A stretch of DNA of 64,000 nucleotides, from assembly GCF_958979055.1 (NCBI RefSeq), contig NC_084896.1, forward strand, positions 7,010,501 to 7,074,500, written 5' to 3'. Position 1 is the first letter of the stretch, and every line of letters starts with the position of its first letter. This stretch comes from Alnus glutinosa (lineage: Eukaryota > Streptophyta > Magnoliopsida > Fagales > Betulaceae). Both the position numbers and the translations under genes were made by a program. Below, in pieces: positions 34,531-47,377 of this stretch. Below the pieces are notes generated by a model. The model did no database searches. It saw only the letters and a program-made list of their open reading frames with translations, and was not told the DNA's origin.

Positions 34531-36642
34531 CGAGTAAAACAGCCTCTCAGCCTCTTCTCCTTATTTCACCATTTTCTTCTTATTTTCTTCTTCTCTGCAA
34601 CACGGCCTCTTAGCCTCGATCACTCTCGATCTGCATTTTCCGTTCGGTAGCTCCCTTTTGATTCTTCACTCTCGAGTGCGTGTGAGACGAAGAGAGGAAG
34701 AAAAGGGAAAGGGGAAGTTAGGCATGCGAGAGGCAGAGAAGAGAGGAGATCGAGGGAGAGAGTTTAGAAAAGATAAGGCATTAGCCATTAGGTGTAAGGA
34801 GGAAGAAAGAAAGAATAGAAGAAAGCTGGACTGGTGAAGACGTGAAGTGTTCAATCCTTGGACAGTGTGCGTGACGTGCATGAGAAGACTAGTACAGAAG
34901 TAGAAGCTGGACACCTAGCATGGATAAGCAGCTGAAGATATGGGGAACAGCTAAGCAAACGCACTGTTTTTTTTTTTAAGGTTCAAACGCACTGTTTTAG
35001 TATTGAAGCAAGGCTTTATTTTGTATGAGTGTATTACAGTATTAGTGGTTGTTGTAAACTTGTAAAGAACACGTTAGTACAACTAAAAAAAAAAAAAAAA
35101 GAGAACACGCTTGACGTTTGTGGTAGGATTATGGTCCCATCTCAGTTTCTAGTATTTTTTGCAAGCTTGCCACTGCTTTTTTCAGTGCACTATTTATAGA
35201 ATCTTTTGTTTTTTTTTAAATCCCATTTTGCTCTAGAAAGAGTAATGATCTCTCTGTTTAAAAAATAAATACATGGGACATTAACAATGAGAAATGAGAA
35301 TGGGAGTAAATTAATTATTGAAAGCTGGAAAGGAGTTCCTCTTATGGTAAATTACATCTTATTTTTGTCTGTTTGTTCTTGCTTAGCAATTAGAATAACA
35401 AATTATTCTGCACCACCATATTTTTAAGTTTTCTTCAATAATAAATTGGCATCTGATTTTTATCTGAAGGTACTAGTTTGTTCAAGATTCAAGAAAATTA
35501 TACAAAAACAAATTAAACAATCACAAATTAAATCAAATCCCAAATTTTCTGCTTCATGCCCCCTTACTCCTTGACCAAGGTGGCATTCCTTAAACTAGGA
35601 TTTTCCTAAACTACTAGCTAATTCTCTAAGTTGGGCCTACATCCTCTTGTGTCTCTGCAGTAATTGCTGCACATTCATCCATAGTAGAATCCATGACATC
35701 CATTCTTGAAGATAGTCCACTCTTGGTAGCCTAAAAAACAAACAATCACCACTATGTAAGAAATTTTTCATGTCTCTATTTCTCATAATAGAAGAAATTA
35801 ACAAGATATTTCCAATACATGACAGAAAATTAGGCTGATGGAATTTCATTAAATAAAATGCAGAGTTTAGAATAGCATTAAAAAAAAAATGCATATCATG
35901 CTCAGAAACAACTATTGAACCTTTCCTCATCAAAACTGGCAAATGTAACTTAAAACACTAAGCAGCCTTATTTAGTTGCAGTTGAATAATGTCCTCAATC
36001 AAATTTTCTCAAGTTGAAAAATAATGATGTAAAACATCTATAAACCTGCACACACTAAACAAAAAAATTATTTAAATTTTTATTCCCTTGCATTACTTAG
36101 TCAAGTAAAAAATCTTTCACTTGAAAAAAATGTCAAGGGAAATTTTATAAAAATGTAAAATTCAATTTGCCACAATCATTAAATAGGAATTGAGGAAGTC
36201 ATACATTACCTCAAGTCCTCAAGTCTTCATGTCTTCTACAAATTTGTATTGTCCAACAAAACTCCCCAAACAAAATATTCAATAATATTAAAACAGATAA
36301 ACTTACTTAGTTCAAAGTCAAATTGCTATTGTAACTTTGGTAAGACAATCTTCATTTCAAATTCATCCTAAAGTTCACAAAATATAAATAAAAAATATTT
36401 AGAACTTTGTAAATGCAAAAAAAAAATAAATAAATAAATTCATAATCACTAAATATTAAATAGGAAGTCTTAATTACCTCAACCTAAAGTCTTCATGTCT
36501 TCAACTCTTCATGACTTCAACAAAAGTAGAATCCCTTCATGACTTCAACAAAAGTAGAATCCCACAAGTGTCACAACTAAAATATGAAATTATATTACAA
36601 CACTTTGTCACTTATATAGCAAAAAACAAAGAAAGTAAACTG

Positions 36643-38866
36643 CTACAAAATTGCTGGTAAGACAATCTCCACTTTCTCCTCCTCCTCATCCTCCTCCACC
36701 TAAGGTTAAAAAATAGAAAATAAGAAATATTTAGAACCTTATAAATACAAAGGACAATAACAATTACAATTACACCAAAATAAAACTTACATTGTGCTTC
36801 CTTTTAATCCCATGTAACGCTCTGACCCAATCAGCCCCACACAATAACATTTGCACAGTTTCTGTAGATAACTTAGATCTGTGAGGATCAATGACCCTCC
36901 CACCAGCACTAAATGTAGACTCTGAAGTCACAGTGGTGATTGGTATTGACAATATATCCCTTGCCATTATAGACAAAATCCGATACTTAAGGGTATTTGC
37001 CTTCCACCAATCCAGTGCATTAAATTCCACACCATTTTCAACAATGAGAACATTCTCCTCCAAATAGGATTGTAAATCAGATTTTATCGGCTGCTGCAAT
37101 GTATCAACATTTCTGACGAATGAGTCATAAAGGTCCCTACCACTTGTTAGAACATTCTTCTTCCCAACCACATTAATTGAACTGCTTGAAGAGGATTCAA
37201 TAGCATTGATTTGTAAATTCTGCTCAGCAACACTTGAATTATATTCTTGGACATACTCAACATATAACTCATTCAGAACTGAAAGGATACGATCAACATT
37301 CGCGGTAGCTTCCAACTCTTGATAGATTATAGGGAAACAAAATCGTATCATCGTCATCTTATTCCTTAGGTCCAACACAGCAGCAGTAGACATCAATAAG
37401 TTGCACTCTCCCCAGTATTTCTGAAACTTGGTACTCATTTTATATGCCATTGCTTTAATATACTCATTCTCATCTTTGCACTTTGTAGCCAAGACCTCTT
37501 TCATCCTCCACACTTCATGGAGGAATAAATTTGCAGTAGGGTAGTCACTCCCAGAGACAATATTGGTTACTTGGTTGAAGACCCCTAATAACTGACATAC
37601 ATTTTCAACTTTATCCCAATCATCATCTGATGGCAACCAAATGAAACCAGAATCAATGTATGAATACATTGGAAAGACCCCCTTGAATTGAAGTGCTGCT
37701 GCCAACATCATATATGTACTATTCCACCGTGTAGCTACATCCAAAAATAATTTCTTAGAGGTCAATTGCAATTGCTTGGCAATTTCACTGAATTTTACCA
37801 ACCTTCCCTCTGATGCCACCAAGTATTTTATTCCATTCCTAACACAATCAACAATCGAAGAAATCTCACCTAGACCATCTTGAACCAATAAATTGGTTAT
37901 ATGTGCAACACATCGAACATGAAACAATTTTCCACCAGCAAGAAGGGCTTTTCTCATGTTAAAAACATCTTTCAATACTCTAACTGCTACATCATTTGAT
38001 CTTGCATTATCAACAGTAATTGAACAAATCTTATTCTCAATCCCCCATTCTTGAAAACATTTTTGTAGTGCATCAGCAATAAGAAAACTGGTGTGTGGTG
38101 GCGGCACATTACAAAAGTTTAATACACGCCTATTTAGATGCCAATCAGAATCAATGAAGTGACATGTGACAACCATATAAGAAATTTGCTGACGCAACGT
38201 CCACATATCAGTCGTTATGTTAACTTTGTGCACACGTGTTAACATAGTTTTCAATTTTCTCTTCTCAATTTCATAAGTGGCAAAGCAATCTTTCTTTGCT
38301 GTAGCCCGAGATATTTTTACCCAATGTGGTGATAAAGTCTTGGCAAACTTGTTAAAAAATCGATGCTCCACAATATTAAAAGGATATTCATGATATAAAA
38401 TCATATGAGAACAAACTTCTCTAGCCTTCTTTTCATCATAAGTAAAATTTGTCACGCTCCCTACACCATCAACCTCCGTAGCTTCAAGAGACAAAACATT
38501 TTGCTTTTTTTTCTTATTGGCACCAATGTACGATAAACAAGTTTTCAAATGCCTACCCATCGTACTAGTACAACTTGATTTCGATATAGTGAATGTCCTC
38601 TTACACCAATTGCATTGATGTTTTTTCACACCTTTTATTTCCACCTCAAAAAAAATTTTCCAAACTATAGAAGTCTTCCTCCTTGGCTTTCTTTGATAAG
38701 CATGCTTTAAAGAATCTCCTTCAATTTGAACATCAATAGAATCGATATCTTGATCCTCAATATTTTTTGTGGAACTAACACTACCAGCATTGCTAATTTC
38801 ATTTTCTAGAGAATTCTCATTTTCATACCACTCCACCGGATCGATGTTGTTCAAATCCCCCTCCAT
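36643..38866 (-). CDS. hAT transposase (RICESLEEPER/DAYSLEEPER-like), open reading frame
   Basis: The main exon is 38866-36791 and a short last exon is 36699-36643, joined by a GT-AG intron in phase 0. The product is about 710 residues, normal for plant hAT transposases. The start at 38866 is chosen because the conserved region follows it and a splice-acceptor-like AAAAG lies just upstream. Order: acidic N-terminus; BED zinc finger (HQCNWCKRTF, then GRHLKTC; residues about 70-120); RNase H-like DDE core with TTDMWT and SITVDNARSND; and the C-terminal hAT dimerisation domain (SESTFSAGGRVID near residue 650). The last exon adds an acidic tail (VEEDEEEEKVEIVLPAIL). No stop or frameshift is seen, so it could be an active or domesticated transposase. 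Clean element ends could not be fixed. Confidence 0.85.
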
Positions 38867-39282
38867 GCCTTTTAAGAAATTATAATAGGTAGTTTGTATT
38901 ATTAATTTATTACAAAAGAGCATAAATCAGAAACTATAATACAATGCCTATTAACTAACACAAATTCAATAAACAGAAACATTGTGCAGGAAACAAAACT
39001 TATGGTGTTTTCTTGAAGGTTAGTTTCCATGGTTATATGTTGGTGATGGGATCCATGAATAGTATTCTTTAATTGAATATTAGAATTGTAGAATTGCAGG
39101 GTTAGAAGACTCAGCCAACAAATTAAATATATCAGAAAAAAGAAAAATACAGCAGAAACACATTCCAATTAAACGAGTACAAACATCATCAATCTTTCTA
39201 GTAATCTTTCTAGTTCCATATATGTTTGCTTTTAATGGAAAATACAACAAAAACTCATTCCGATTAAACCATTACAAACAAG

Positions 39283-39690
39283 TCCAAGGGTCTCTATCAT
39301 GGCATATTTAAAAGATTTTGAAAATAATTTATTTCAATTTTTAGTATATTGGACTTGTTTTATAATTTTTTATACGTCCTAATTTTTGATATATATTGCT
39401 TTCAAAACATTTTTTCATTTTTGCCCAAAAGTAACACGCGAAAGCAACATAACCAACTAGACAAATGTAAACATATATAACTTATACCTAATCCAGAACG
39501 ATGTGATCATTTTAGTATTCAATACCAAAATGACATCGTTTTGGTGAATTTATTAAATATAATATAGAAAATGTATATTTTATTTAATATATAACCGTAA
39601 CCGCATACCCTAAAACTGCAATCTACGCCTGCATAGTTAAGGAAAGTAGAAAGGAGTTATTAATATCTTCCCGCATATCCATTCCTATAT
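39283..39690. repeat. hAT-side direct repeat (right) and candidate terminus
   Basis: 39285-39565 repeats 33955-34240 in the same orientation. It continues into CCGTAACCGCATACC and ends near CCCGCATATCCATTCCTA (39670-39687), whose inverse (TAGGAATGGATATGCGGG) resembles the left end TAGGGGTGTACATGCGGA. This fits a hAT right end, but the neighbouring TA-rich sequence blurs the duplication. Confidence 0.4.
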
Positions 39691-40107
39691 AATATATATA
39701 ACCAAAATAGTAAACAAGTACATATATGCAAGCCATGCTAGCCAGTGTAAAGACGGATATACAAAACACACGGAATTAAGGGATCGACATTGATTTGGTC
39801 CGATGAGAGATATATATAAGAGTACTCCACTGACATATTCAACCCATTTTTATTTAAGCGTCCCACATTCGATCAATCATCTATTTATGTACGCGCGTTC
39901 ATTCGGGAATTGGCAAAACCTACAGTAGATGAAGATCGAACTGCACTATTCCACTAAACAAACTCGTCAAATTTCGCTGCATGTTAATTTATTACTTGTT
40001 AAAGAATGGTTCACCCATTAAATACAAAATAAATAAAACCATATTTGAAGACTTAGCAAGCCTGATGATCTTCTCCACGAAAGTTAAAACTTAGACCCGT
40101 TCAGTGA

Positions 40108-40125
40108 CTCGCCTCCATAAATAGT
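40108..40125 (+). promoter_or_regulatory. GLP2 core promoter
   Basis: CCATAAATAG lies about 95 bp before the GLP2 start. The region 39740-40211 shares blocks with the GLP3 and GLP5 upstream regions (GTTGATTTGGTC-type, ACTCCACTGAC, TTCCAATGCAACATTTCTCACC). Confidence 0.6.
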
Positions 40126-40211
40126 CATCTTCCAATGCAACATTTCTCACCCCTCACCCAATAAACAAGAATACACAGCTAACATACTCAAAGGTGGAGA
40201 TAACCTCAAAA

Positions 40212-40967
40212 ATGATGAAAGGCGTTCCAAACTACCTGGTAACCGTACTCGTTTTGGCTTTGGCATGCTCTCTTGCCTCTGAATATGACCCCAGTCCTCT
40301 GCAAGATTTCTGCATTTCAACGAACGATTCTACTTCTGGAGGTATGAAGCCATTTGAAGCATTTGTCTATAATATTGTATTTTTGCTCGGTTCTTTTTAT
40401 ATAACCAGCTTTTCCTTCTCCATGCAGTATTTGTGAATGGAAAGTTCTGCAAGGACCCCAAGCTTGTCTCTGCCAATGATTTCTTCTTCTCCGGACTAAA
40501 CATTCCCAGAGACACGTCAAATCCACTTGGATCGATTGTCACTCTCCTCAATGTGGACAAAATACTAGGCCTCAACACTTTAGGCATATCCTTGGCTCGC
40601 ATTGACTTTGCACCATACGGCCTAAATCCTCCCCACATTCACCCTCGTGGAACCGAGATCCTTGTAGTCCTATAGGGTACTCTATTAGTTGGCTTTGTCA
40701 CATCTAACACAGATAACCGTCTCTTCACCAAAATTATTAACACTGGAGACGTCCTTGTCTTCCAGGCCAATTGGTCTCATTCACTTCCAGTTTAATACTG
40801 GGCATACCAATGTCGTAGCCATTGCCGGTCTTAGCAGCCATAATCCTGGGGTCATTACCATAGCAAATGCAGTCTTTGGATCTAATCCTCCAATCAATCC
40901 TGATGTTCTCGCCAAGGCCTTCCAACTAGATAGAAATATGATTAATTATCTTCAGAAAAAGTTATAG
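40212..40967 (+). pseudogene. Germin-like protein GLP2, inactivated
   Basis: Exon 1 is 40212-40341 (signal peptide intact) and exon 2 is 40428-40967. The intron is 86 bp, about 50 bp shorter than in GLP3 and GLP5. Cupin motif 1 is present (HIHPRGTE). A TAG stop at 40673-40675 replaces the Glu codon in the conserved VLEGTL stretch. A 4-bp insertion near 40764-40767 breaks the frame just before motif 2 ([10 protein letters not shown]). The C-terminal frame then runs open to the stop at 40967. Without the second cupin half the product could not bind metal or fold as a germin. Confidence 0.92.
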
Positions 40968-42350
40968 TCGGACAATTATTAGATAAATGTTTGTAATTGC
41001 CAATAATGAATCATTAGATAGTTCAGATGGATCCTGCCATTATTCCCTTTTTGTAGCGCCATAGCAATAATTTCAATCAAATAAAATTCTTTCATATATC
41101 CTCTCTCTCTCTCTCTCTCTCTCTCTCCTTGTTCATTTTATTTTTATTTTTTTTCTGGTCACAGAGTGATAATGGAGGTAGAACAAGGGCATGATTAAAG
41201 TTAACTACATTTTGAATCCACAATGTTTGAGATATCTCTTTTAAAAAAAATAAAACTTGACAACAAGTAAATATATCTTTAAATAAACAATAAATCTTTG
41301 GCCATATTTTCTTTTAATCTAACTAAGTTATATTGAGGCATCATCAATAATAATGAAACAACATTAGTAATTAGTCTTTATATTGGAAAAAACCAACTTG
41401 CCAATCTATGAGGCCTAAAGAGGTTTGAATAGATGTTAGGGAAGACCTACAATCTTCTCCATGATTTTTGAATTGTAGTTGACAATATCATCTTTGATGG
41501 TAAAAATATTACATATAAAGAACTCTATCATCACTTAATTCGAGCTTTGTATATATTGTAACGGTAGTGGCTATTCATTATGAAAATTATGTCAAAGATC
41601 AGGTTGGAGTAGGAAATGGTGCAGGTTTTGTTATTTCTAATATTGGTTCCTCTCATCTTGCAAATAAATTCTTCAAATTTCGTAGGAAAAATATTTTGCG
41701 TTGTCAATCTATTTTGCCTAACCTTTTATTTGTTAGCCAGTTTGCACGCGATTGCCTTTGTTACTTTGAATTATAGTTTTTTTTTTTTCGTTTTTTTGAC
41801 ACCATGACGCAATGTTAAGCACGAGTTGAACGCTTGACCCAGGATCTTGTAATTGGGGATTAACCACTTAAACATATGATTATGAATCTGCTTTACAGTA
41901 CTCACATGTTTTTTAGCGCTCGGGAAAATTAGGAACTAAAAGAAAATAGGGAACTGGAGAAACTGCATATAGGCTATGTACGTGTAAAGTGAGGGCGTTC
42001 TGAAGAAACTTTTGGTAGAAGTTGTACATGAAAAGAGATTGTACAGAAGGCATAGGATAGCATGAAATAAGGTTTTAGAGGTGAAAACGATGGCTTTAGA
42101 GCTCAAAAATTACCTCATTGATCTTTACCTGGGTAATAACGGCATGTAGCCCGGAAAGAGTTTTCGGATTGAGGTCATTCGCGCAATTTCGACACTTCTA
42201 AAAAAAGTTATAACCAAATTACTGTTCCTGTGGGCTAGGAGGAGCCCTGCCTACTTAGAATCTGCATCCGAAGTACGACTGAGTTTTATGAAAATCAGTC
42301 GTATATAATATGTTATCGTCTTTGGCATTTTTGTAAGAAAGACAATGTTG
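40968..42350 (+). repeat. Conserved GLP 3' flank (duplicated at 54541-55935)
   Basis: The sequence is almost identical to 54541-55935 and more distantly to 50971-52030 and 58452-59560. It includes a (CT)n tract at 41100-41128. The block with VGVGNGAGFVISNIGSSHLA coding capacity (41567-41776) is an old reverse-transcriptase-type RNase H remnant of a non-LTR element at best, and is not a confident gene. Similarity stops near 42350. Confidence 0.75.
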
Positions 42351-42359
42351 TCTCGTATT

Positions 42360-43013
42360 GTATTTAGGAAAATGTTAGATTTACAACACCAATACAACAA
42401 CCGTACAACAATCCCTCACATAAGGGTGGGTCCCACATACTGGGGCCAACCCTCAAGATTCGAGTCTCCTTCGATGCGCCCTAAGAATACATCATCACTT
42501 CTCAAAGGACGGTTATTAGTCTACCCTCATGAGAAGCTATCTCTTACATCGCCTATAGCCTAACACAATCATGCTAGACTCTTCTAAAAGACTAAGCTAC
42601 TAGACACCTAGGACTACCCATAATAGCGTCATCACAAGAGTGACCACGCATGTTTTGACCTAAGGGTTTATTCTCTACTAACACGACTCCACATACGTGG
42701 ATGAGACAAAGGAAGGTATTGCACTTGAATCAATCGAGACGCATGCAACACTTCCGAACAAAGGAAGAGGTCATTGTCTAAGTGGCATAGCTTGTCTACA
42801 CAGAGCTATGCTACGTACACAACACAAATCCAAACATATGCATTACCATAATTATGCAATGCACACAAAGATCTTAATTTAAATCTTTTTGTCTTTGTTG
42901 AAGCTTTTAAATTCCTAAGGCTCTTTGTTATCCTAGATTCTAATACAAACATAGATTTCTGCTTTTCTAAAAAATCCTAGAGCTAACTGCTATGATACCA
43001 TTTGTTGTGACGA

Positions 43014-43044
<31 letters not shown>

Positions 43045-43320
43045 TACAAACATAAAACGAGTCATCACAATGGCACGACGATGTGTCCCTCAACCAACAT
43101 ATGACACATGCCCCATAACTTGTACCTGATAATCAGAGTATGACATCTATCCATATATGAAGTGAAAAACATAAACCTAAATAGCGGAAATCATAACTTG
43201 AACCTTTATAACAAATAATCATAACCAAAGAGCCATATTACATCTATCTGTTTAAGTCTTTCCTCAAATCAAACACATAGTAATTACACAACATAGAGCT
43301 CCTAATGGAAAATTAAGTGT
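42360..43320 (-). mobile_element. Gypsy-type element fragment: internal start, PBS and LTR end
   Basis: From right to left on the minus strand: an LTR 3' part (about 43320-43006, ending GGGTCGTCACA), a 5-bp spacer, a primer binding site TGGTATCATAGCAG (43000-42987), then 5' untranslated internal sequence to about 42360. The LTR part matches the end of the solo LTR at 28459. No coding region survives. Confidence 0.7.
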
Positions 43321-43571
43321 TTTCAACTTTATCAGTGAACATATGCCTTGTTGAGAAAGCTTCCACACACGACACGCATAGAAAGAGTTGAGTAAAATAT
43401 TTCAAAATTTTTCATCTGCAAAGATTCTTTGGCTCATTAATTACTTGACTCTCAATTATATGTTTACATATTTTTAATTTTCTATTTAATTTTGTTATCA
43501 GTTTTAAATACATGCGTGTTCTGAAGCTAACATTAAAAAAATTCCGTTGTCTGGTATTTTTCTCTATTTTT

Positions 43572-43610
<39 letters not shown>

Positions 43611-44280
43611 TGGAGAGTCCAAACCTAGGTTGCTAGAGTCCGAACACACTGATTAGTGCATTAATCAGCTAGGCCTGTCCAGATAGGCATCTTGACCGTC
43701 CGAACGCACGACCTAGGTTTTTAAACTTATCACTTTCTCTCCCAGCCGCCGCACCTCATTCTTCTCTTGAGTCGTTTTTGTTTCTTTCTCAAGTTCTTAT
43801 GGTGTCTCTTGAGTTTTTGGTTTTTGGTTTTTTTTTTTTTTTTTTTTTTTTTGCATTATCTCTTCTCACCAATATTCCAGGTATGTTCTTCTTTCCCTTG
43901 CAATTTTTTTTTATTTGTTTATGAGAATATATGGATTTTGGAATATTCTGCTATTGTGAAAATTGTTTTTGAGATTAAATGCTTGTTGGGGTTGGAATAA
44001 TTTTGTTCAATATTCATGAGAATATTTATATTGCTTGCTTGCTGAGGTTGTAATATTTATTGCATTACTATGATCCTATTTTTGGTATTTAATTGCATGC
44101 AAGCACATGATTTTTATTTTTTTGTCCTATATTAGTTTTGCATGTGCAATTATTATTGGACTAGATTATTTCCGCATGCTTATGCTATTAGTTTGGTCAT
44201 ATTGTTTTTGACATGGAAGTGGGATCTAACTATTTGGATTATTGGTGCATATTCTAGATATATTTGTTTTTGTTCTATAT
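43321..44280. other. No gene; poly-T tracts and copia upstream sequence
   Basis: There are long T runs near 43570-43608 and 43828-43850. CCGTCCGAACG-type motifs lie at 43620-43720, as in the SIRE-like family. It is probably the non-coding part upstream of the extra ORF that starts at 44288. Confidence 0.4.
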
Positions 44281-44287
44281 TACAGAT

Positions 44288-45424
44288 ATGTCTAGCAGAA
44301 GGACAAAGACTGAGATTGCAGTTGCAAAGGCAAGGATCGAACAACGGACCATCATGATAGAATGGGCCATTGTCAGACAGGATGTGATGGTGCCTCCATT
44401 TGATCTCATCGACCATATTTTTCAAGAAAATAATTAGCAAAGCTTGTACACTTGCAACACAGTCTATCCTAGACTTTTGCGAGAATTTTATGCTAACTTG
44501 AAGATTGACAAGGTTAGCCCGATGCATCCCATCTTGAAGACCAAAGTCTGTAGCCAATAGGGCTGGGCAAATTATCCGCCTACCGCCTACTGACCGCTTA
44601 TCGAACCAAACCAAACCACCATCGACAGCCTACCGACTTGACCGACTAATTTTTTGGTTCGTTAGTCGGTATAAAATTTTATTCCGAAAGCTGGATCGGC
44701 AACCGAACCGAACCGAACTGCCTTTTAAGCGGCTACCGAACCGAACCGAACTGCCTTTTAAGCGGCTACCGAACCGAACCGAACCGAGCAGCCTTTTAAG
44801 CGGTAACCGAACCGAACCAAACCGTCTTTTATTCCGATCGATTAATCGAACCGACATAAAATGAAACGACGTCATTTTAGTGAGAATGAAACGTTTGATC
44901 ATTTGTTTTTTAGAAGAAAAATCAAAACGACGTCGTTTCATTACCTATTTTAACCGAATGTTAACCGATTTAACCGACTTAACCGACCGCCTATTAATCG
45001 CTTTACCGACTGCTTATTAACCGCTTAATCGACTTAACCAAAATAAATTCACCGATTGCATTCTGACAAAAGTCGGTTAACTGACCGAATTAATCGCCTA
45101 CCGAACCGACGCCCGCCCCTAGTGGCCAATCAATCATAGTTGATGGTGATCTTATCAGTGATGTGACTCACATTCCTATAATTGTAGCTCCTGGACTTCC
45201 TTATCAAAATCATGTGGAACCCCCCTCCATTGAAGACTTGAGGATGTTATTTGATCCTCAAGGCCTTGAAGAGATGAGGAACATTCCCATTGGATGGCTG
45301 CAATCTCCTCACCAGCTCCTAGCTCGTATCATGATGTAGAATTTATGGCCGCTCTCCAGAAACAGGAATATCACCATTCGTAGGGCCAGATTTTTATATG
45401 CCATCATCAGACGTGTTCCCTTTT
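44288..45424 (+). pseudogene. Extra ORF of a second SIRE-like copia element, interrupted
   Basis: Coding starts MSSRRTKTEIA at 44288 and runs to 44549. It resumes at 45130 after a MITE and ends near 45424. The second part has the block LLARIMM, stop, NLWP, then FLYAIIRRVPF, matching the ORF at 1216-1659. In-frame TAG codons occur at 44435 and near 45337. It then jumps directly into LTR sequence at about 45424, a deletion junction. Confidence 0.6.
44558..45121. mobile_element. hAT-type MITE, 564 bp
   Basis: The ends TAGGGCTGGGC and GCCCGCCCCTA form a short imperfect TIR. It is flanked by an 8-bp near-perfect duplication GTAGCCAA/GTGGCCAA (44550-44557 and 45122-45129), the size expected for hAT elements. 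The inside is packed with ACCGAACCGAACCGAA-type repeats and an AACGACGTCGTTT palindrome. It interrupts the copia extra ORF. Confidence 0.8.
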
Positions 45425-45840
45425 GTCTTTGCACTATGTTAGATGTACTAGATCTCTTGGAGTATTTGTGTGATTTGATCAACCATTGAAGTCTAACTTA
45501 GGGAAGAGTCCTAAGTTAAAGGAGTCCATTGAAGAACCCTTTAGACAGGCGGTTTGGTTGGGAGGCGTTCACGTATAGGTATGTGTCAGAGTTAAAGGTA
45601 CGACTACTGCATTAGGTTATGTGAGTACGACTGCTTTGTAACTAGTTTTTTCTTCTGAATAGTGGATTTCCTGGGTTTGGCTTCCCTGAAGTTGTTTTCT
45701 CTTTATCTAAAGAGTTTCCACTTCGTCACCAAAATATATGTGTTAATTGCTTTACTGCTTTACATATTTTGGTTGCATGTTTGGTTGTGATCACACACAC
45801 ACACACACACACACACATTAGGAGTCATATTTATTTTTCA
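45424..45840 (+). repeat. Partial LTR of the second SIRE-like copia
   Basis: The 3' part of an LTR ends TTTTTCA at about 45840 and is followed by TGGTATCATAGCAGG (45844-45858), a tRNA-Met primer binding site with one mismatch. It contains an (AC)n run at 45791-45818. It is homologous to 60660-60821. Confidence 0.75.
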
Positions 45841-45917
45841 ATTGGTATCATAGCAGGTTCACTCGTTTTTGGATTAAATTCCTGAGTGGATCCTAGACTC
45901 CTATTTGTTTATATATC

Positions 45918-46422
45918 ATGTCTCTTAATCTTAATTCTATTATTGCTTTTGATGGCTCGAATTATAGTTATTGGAAAGCAAGAATTAGATTCTTTTTAAA
46001 ATCAATAGACGTTTGGCATATTGTTGAGTTTGGGTGGACCCCACCGACTACAACAGTTGCTGAATGGACTACCGTTGAAACACGTACTCGTCTTTCCAAT
46101 GGTCAAGCCTTAAATGATCTTTGTCAAACTCTTTTACCATTTGAATTCTCACGAATTTCACATTGTGAAATTGCTCAAGAAGCATGGGCAATACTGAAAA
46201 CTACATACGAAGGCACAAAAATTATAAAATCTGACAAGCTTCAAATGTTAGTTTCTCAGTTTGAAGGAATAAAGATGCAAGAGGATGAACCTTTTAATGA
46301 GTTTTGCACCAAGATCAGTGACCTGAGAAATTTCATGGTAAGTCTCGCGAAGAAGATCTCGAATGCAAAACTCATTAAAAAGATACAAAGATCGTTGCTT
46401 GAGCGTTTTAGAATAAAAGTCA
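45918..46422 (+). pseudogene. Copia gag N-terminal half, truncated
   Basis: It starts MSLNLNSIIAFDGSNYSYW and follows the gag of 4560-6470 as far as LERFRIKV, where the copia sequence stops and GLP 5' flank begins (46430 onward). The UBN2-type gag domain is nearly complete, but knuckles and pol are missing. The junction shows the element was cut by recombination with GLP flank DNA. Confidence 0.8.
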
Positions 46423-46429
46423 CTATTGT

Positions 46430-47009
46430 AATACTACCATGTGGAATATGCAATTATTCCGCTTATCGACCATTTATTTATGTCATCGCTTTACAAAACT
46501 TTACTTACAACTTTTGCTAAATCCTGTCTTTCTTTTTTTTTTTTTGAACCAGCTAAATCCTATGTCTATTCGTTCAGCTCGGTTGATATTTTCATTGAGT
46601 TCTTTGGTTGAAAATTCGTAGCCTTTTTTTTTTAAAGAAAAAATAATAATAGTAACAATCTTAATTAATTATGCAGTAAGAAAGTCCATACAGAATCACT
46701 TGGGCATACGAAATCGCAATCTTATTTAATTATGTTGGGACGATTCAATGCAAGAGAAGAAAACGCTTAATTTGTTTCTCATTTCAACTCCATCACTGCA
46801 TGGAACAAAACAATCAAAATAAAAACAGAGCGACATGCAAAAGACACGGAGGGATGTTCCAATACACGTACGTTAATGTTGATTTGGTCAAATGAGAGAC
46901 ATATAGAGGATATGTTGTCTCTAGGACTCCACTGACGTGTTCAACTCATTTTTGTTTTAACATCACATATTCTCAATCAATCATGAGGGACAGGGTCAAC
47001 TCCATATAC

Positions 47010-47040
<31 letters not shown>

Positions 47041-47377
47041 CAATGTAAAATTCACTAATGAGGAATGGGCCAAAGCAACAGTAGTAGAATTGAACTATTC
47101 CATTCACCAAAACCGTCAAATTTGGCTGCATGTTCTATTAGTGTATATATAAGCGTTCATAACGTACGTAGTTGTTAAAGAAATGTTCCCCCTTAAAATA
47201 AAAAATTGGTAACCAATGAAGACTTACCAAGTCTTATATCTTCTCCGTGGAAGTTAAAACATAGACCTGTTCAGTAACTCTAATCCATAAATACGTGCCT
47301 TCCAATGCAACATTTCTCACCACTCACCCAATAAGCAAGAATACACAGCATACTCAAAGGTGGAGATAACCTCAAAA
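46430..47377 (+). promoter_or_regulatory. GLP3 upstream region
   Basis: The region is shared with the GLP5 upstream (56075-56190 plus 57010-57648). It has a (TA)n tract at 47008-47040 and a TATA-like CCATAAATACG at about 47283-47294, some 90 bp before the ATG. It lacks the inserted block found upstream of GLP5. Confidence 0.65.

Noticed and set aside
34465..34914. Possible gene next to the GAGCTCG cluster
   Set aside because: Open frames on both strands are short and driven by pyrimidine-rich or motif-repeat composition. No domain is recognised.
41567..41807. Repeated small open frames (GVGNGAGFVISNIG) after each GLP copy, also at 51638, 55145 and 59083
   Set aside because: They recur because the GLP 3' flank is duplicated. 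No start context, introns or conserved domain supports a gene, and two frames are open only by chance.
42360..43000. Open frames in the gypsy 5' leader
   Set aside because: The stretch lies directly after a primer binding site on the minus strand and is untranslated leader. The open frames are short and on the opposite strand.
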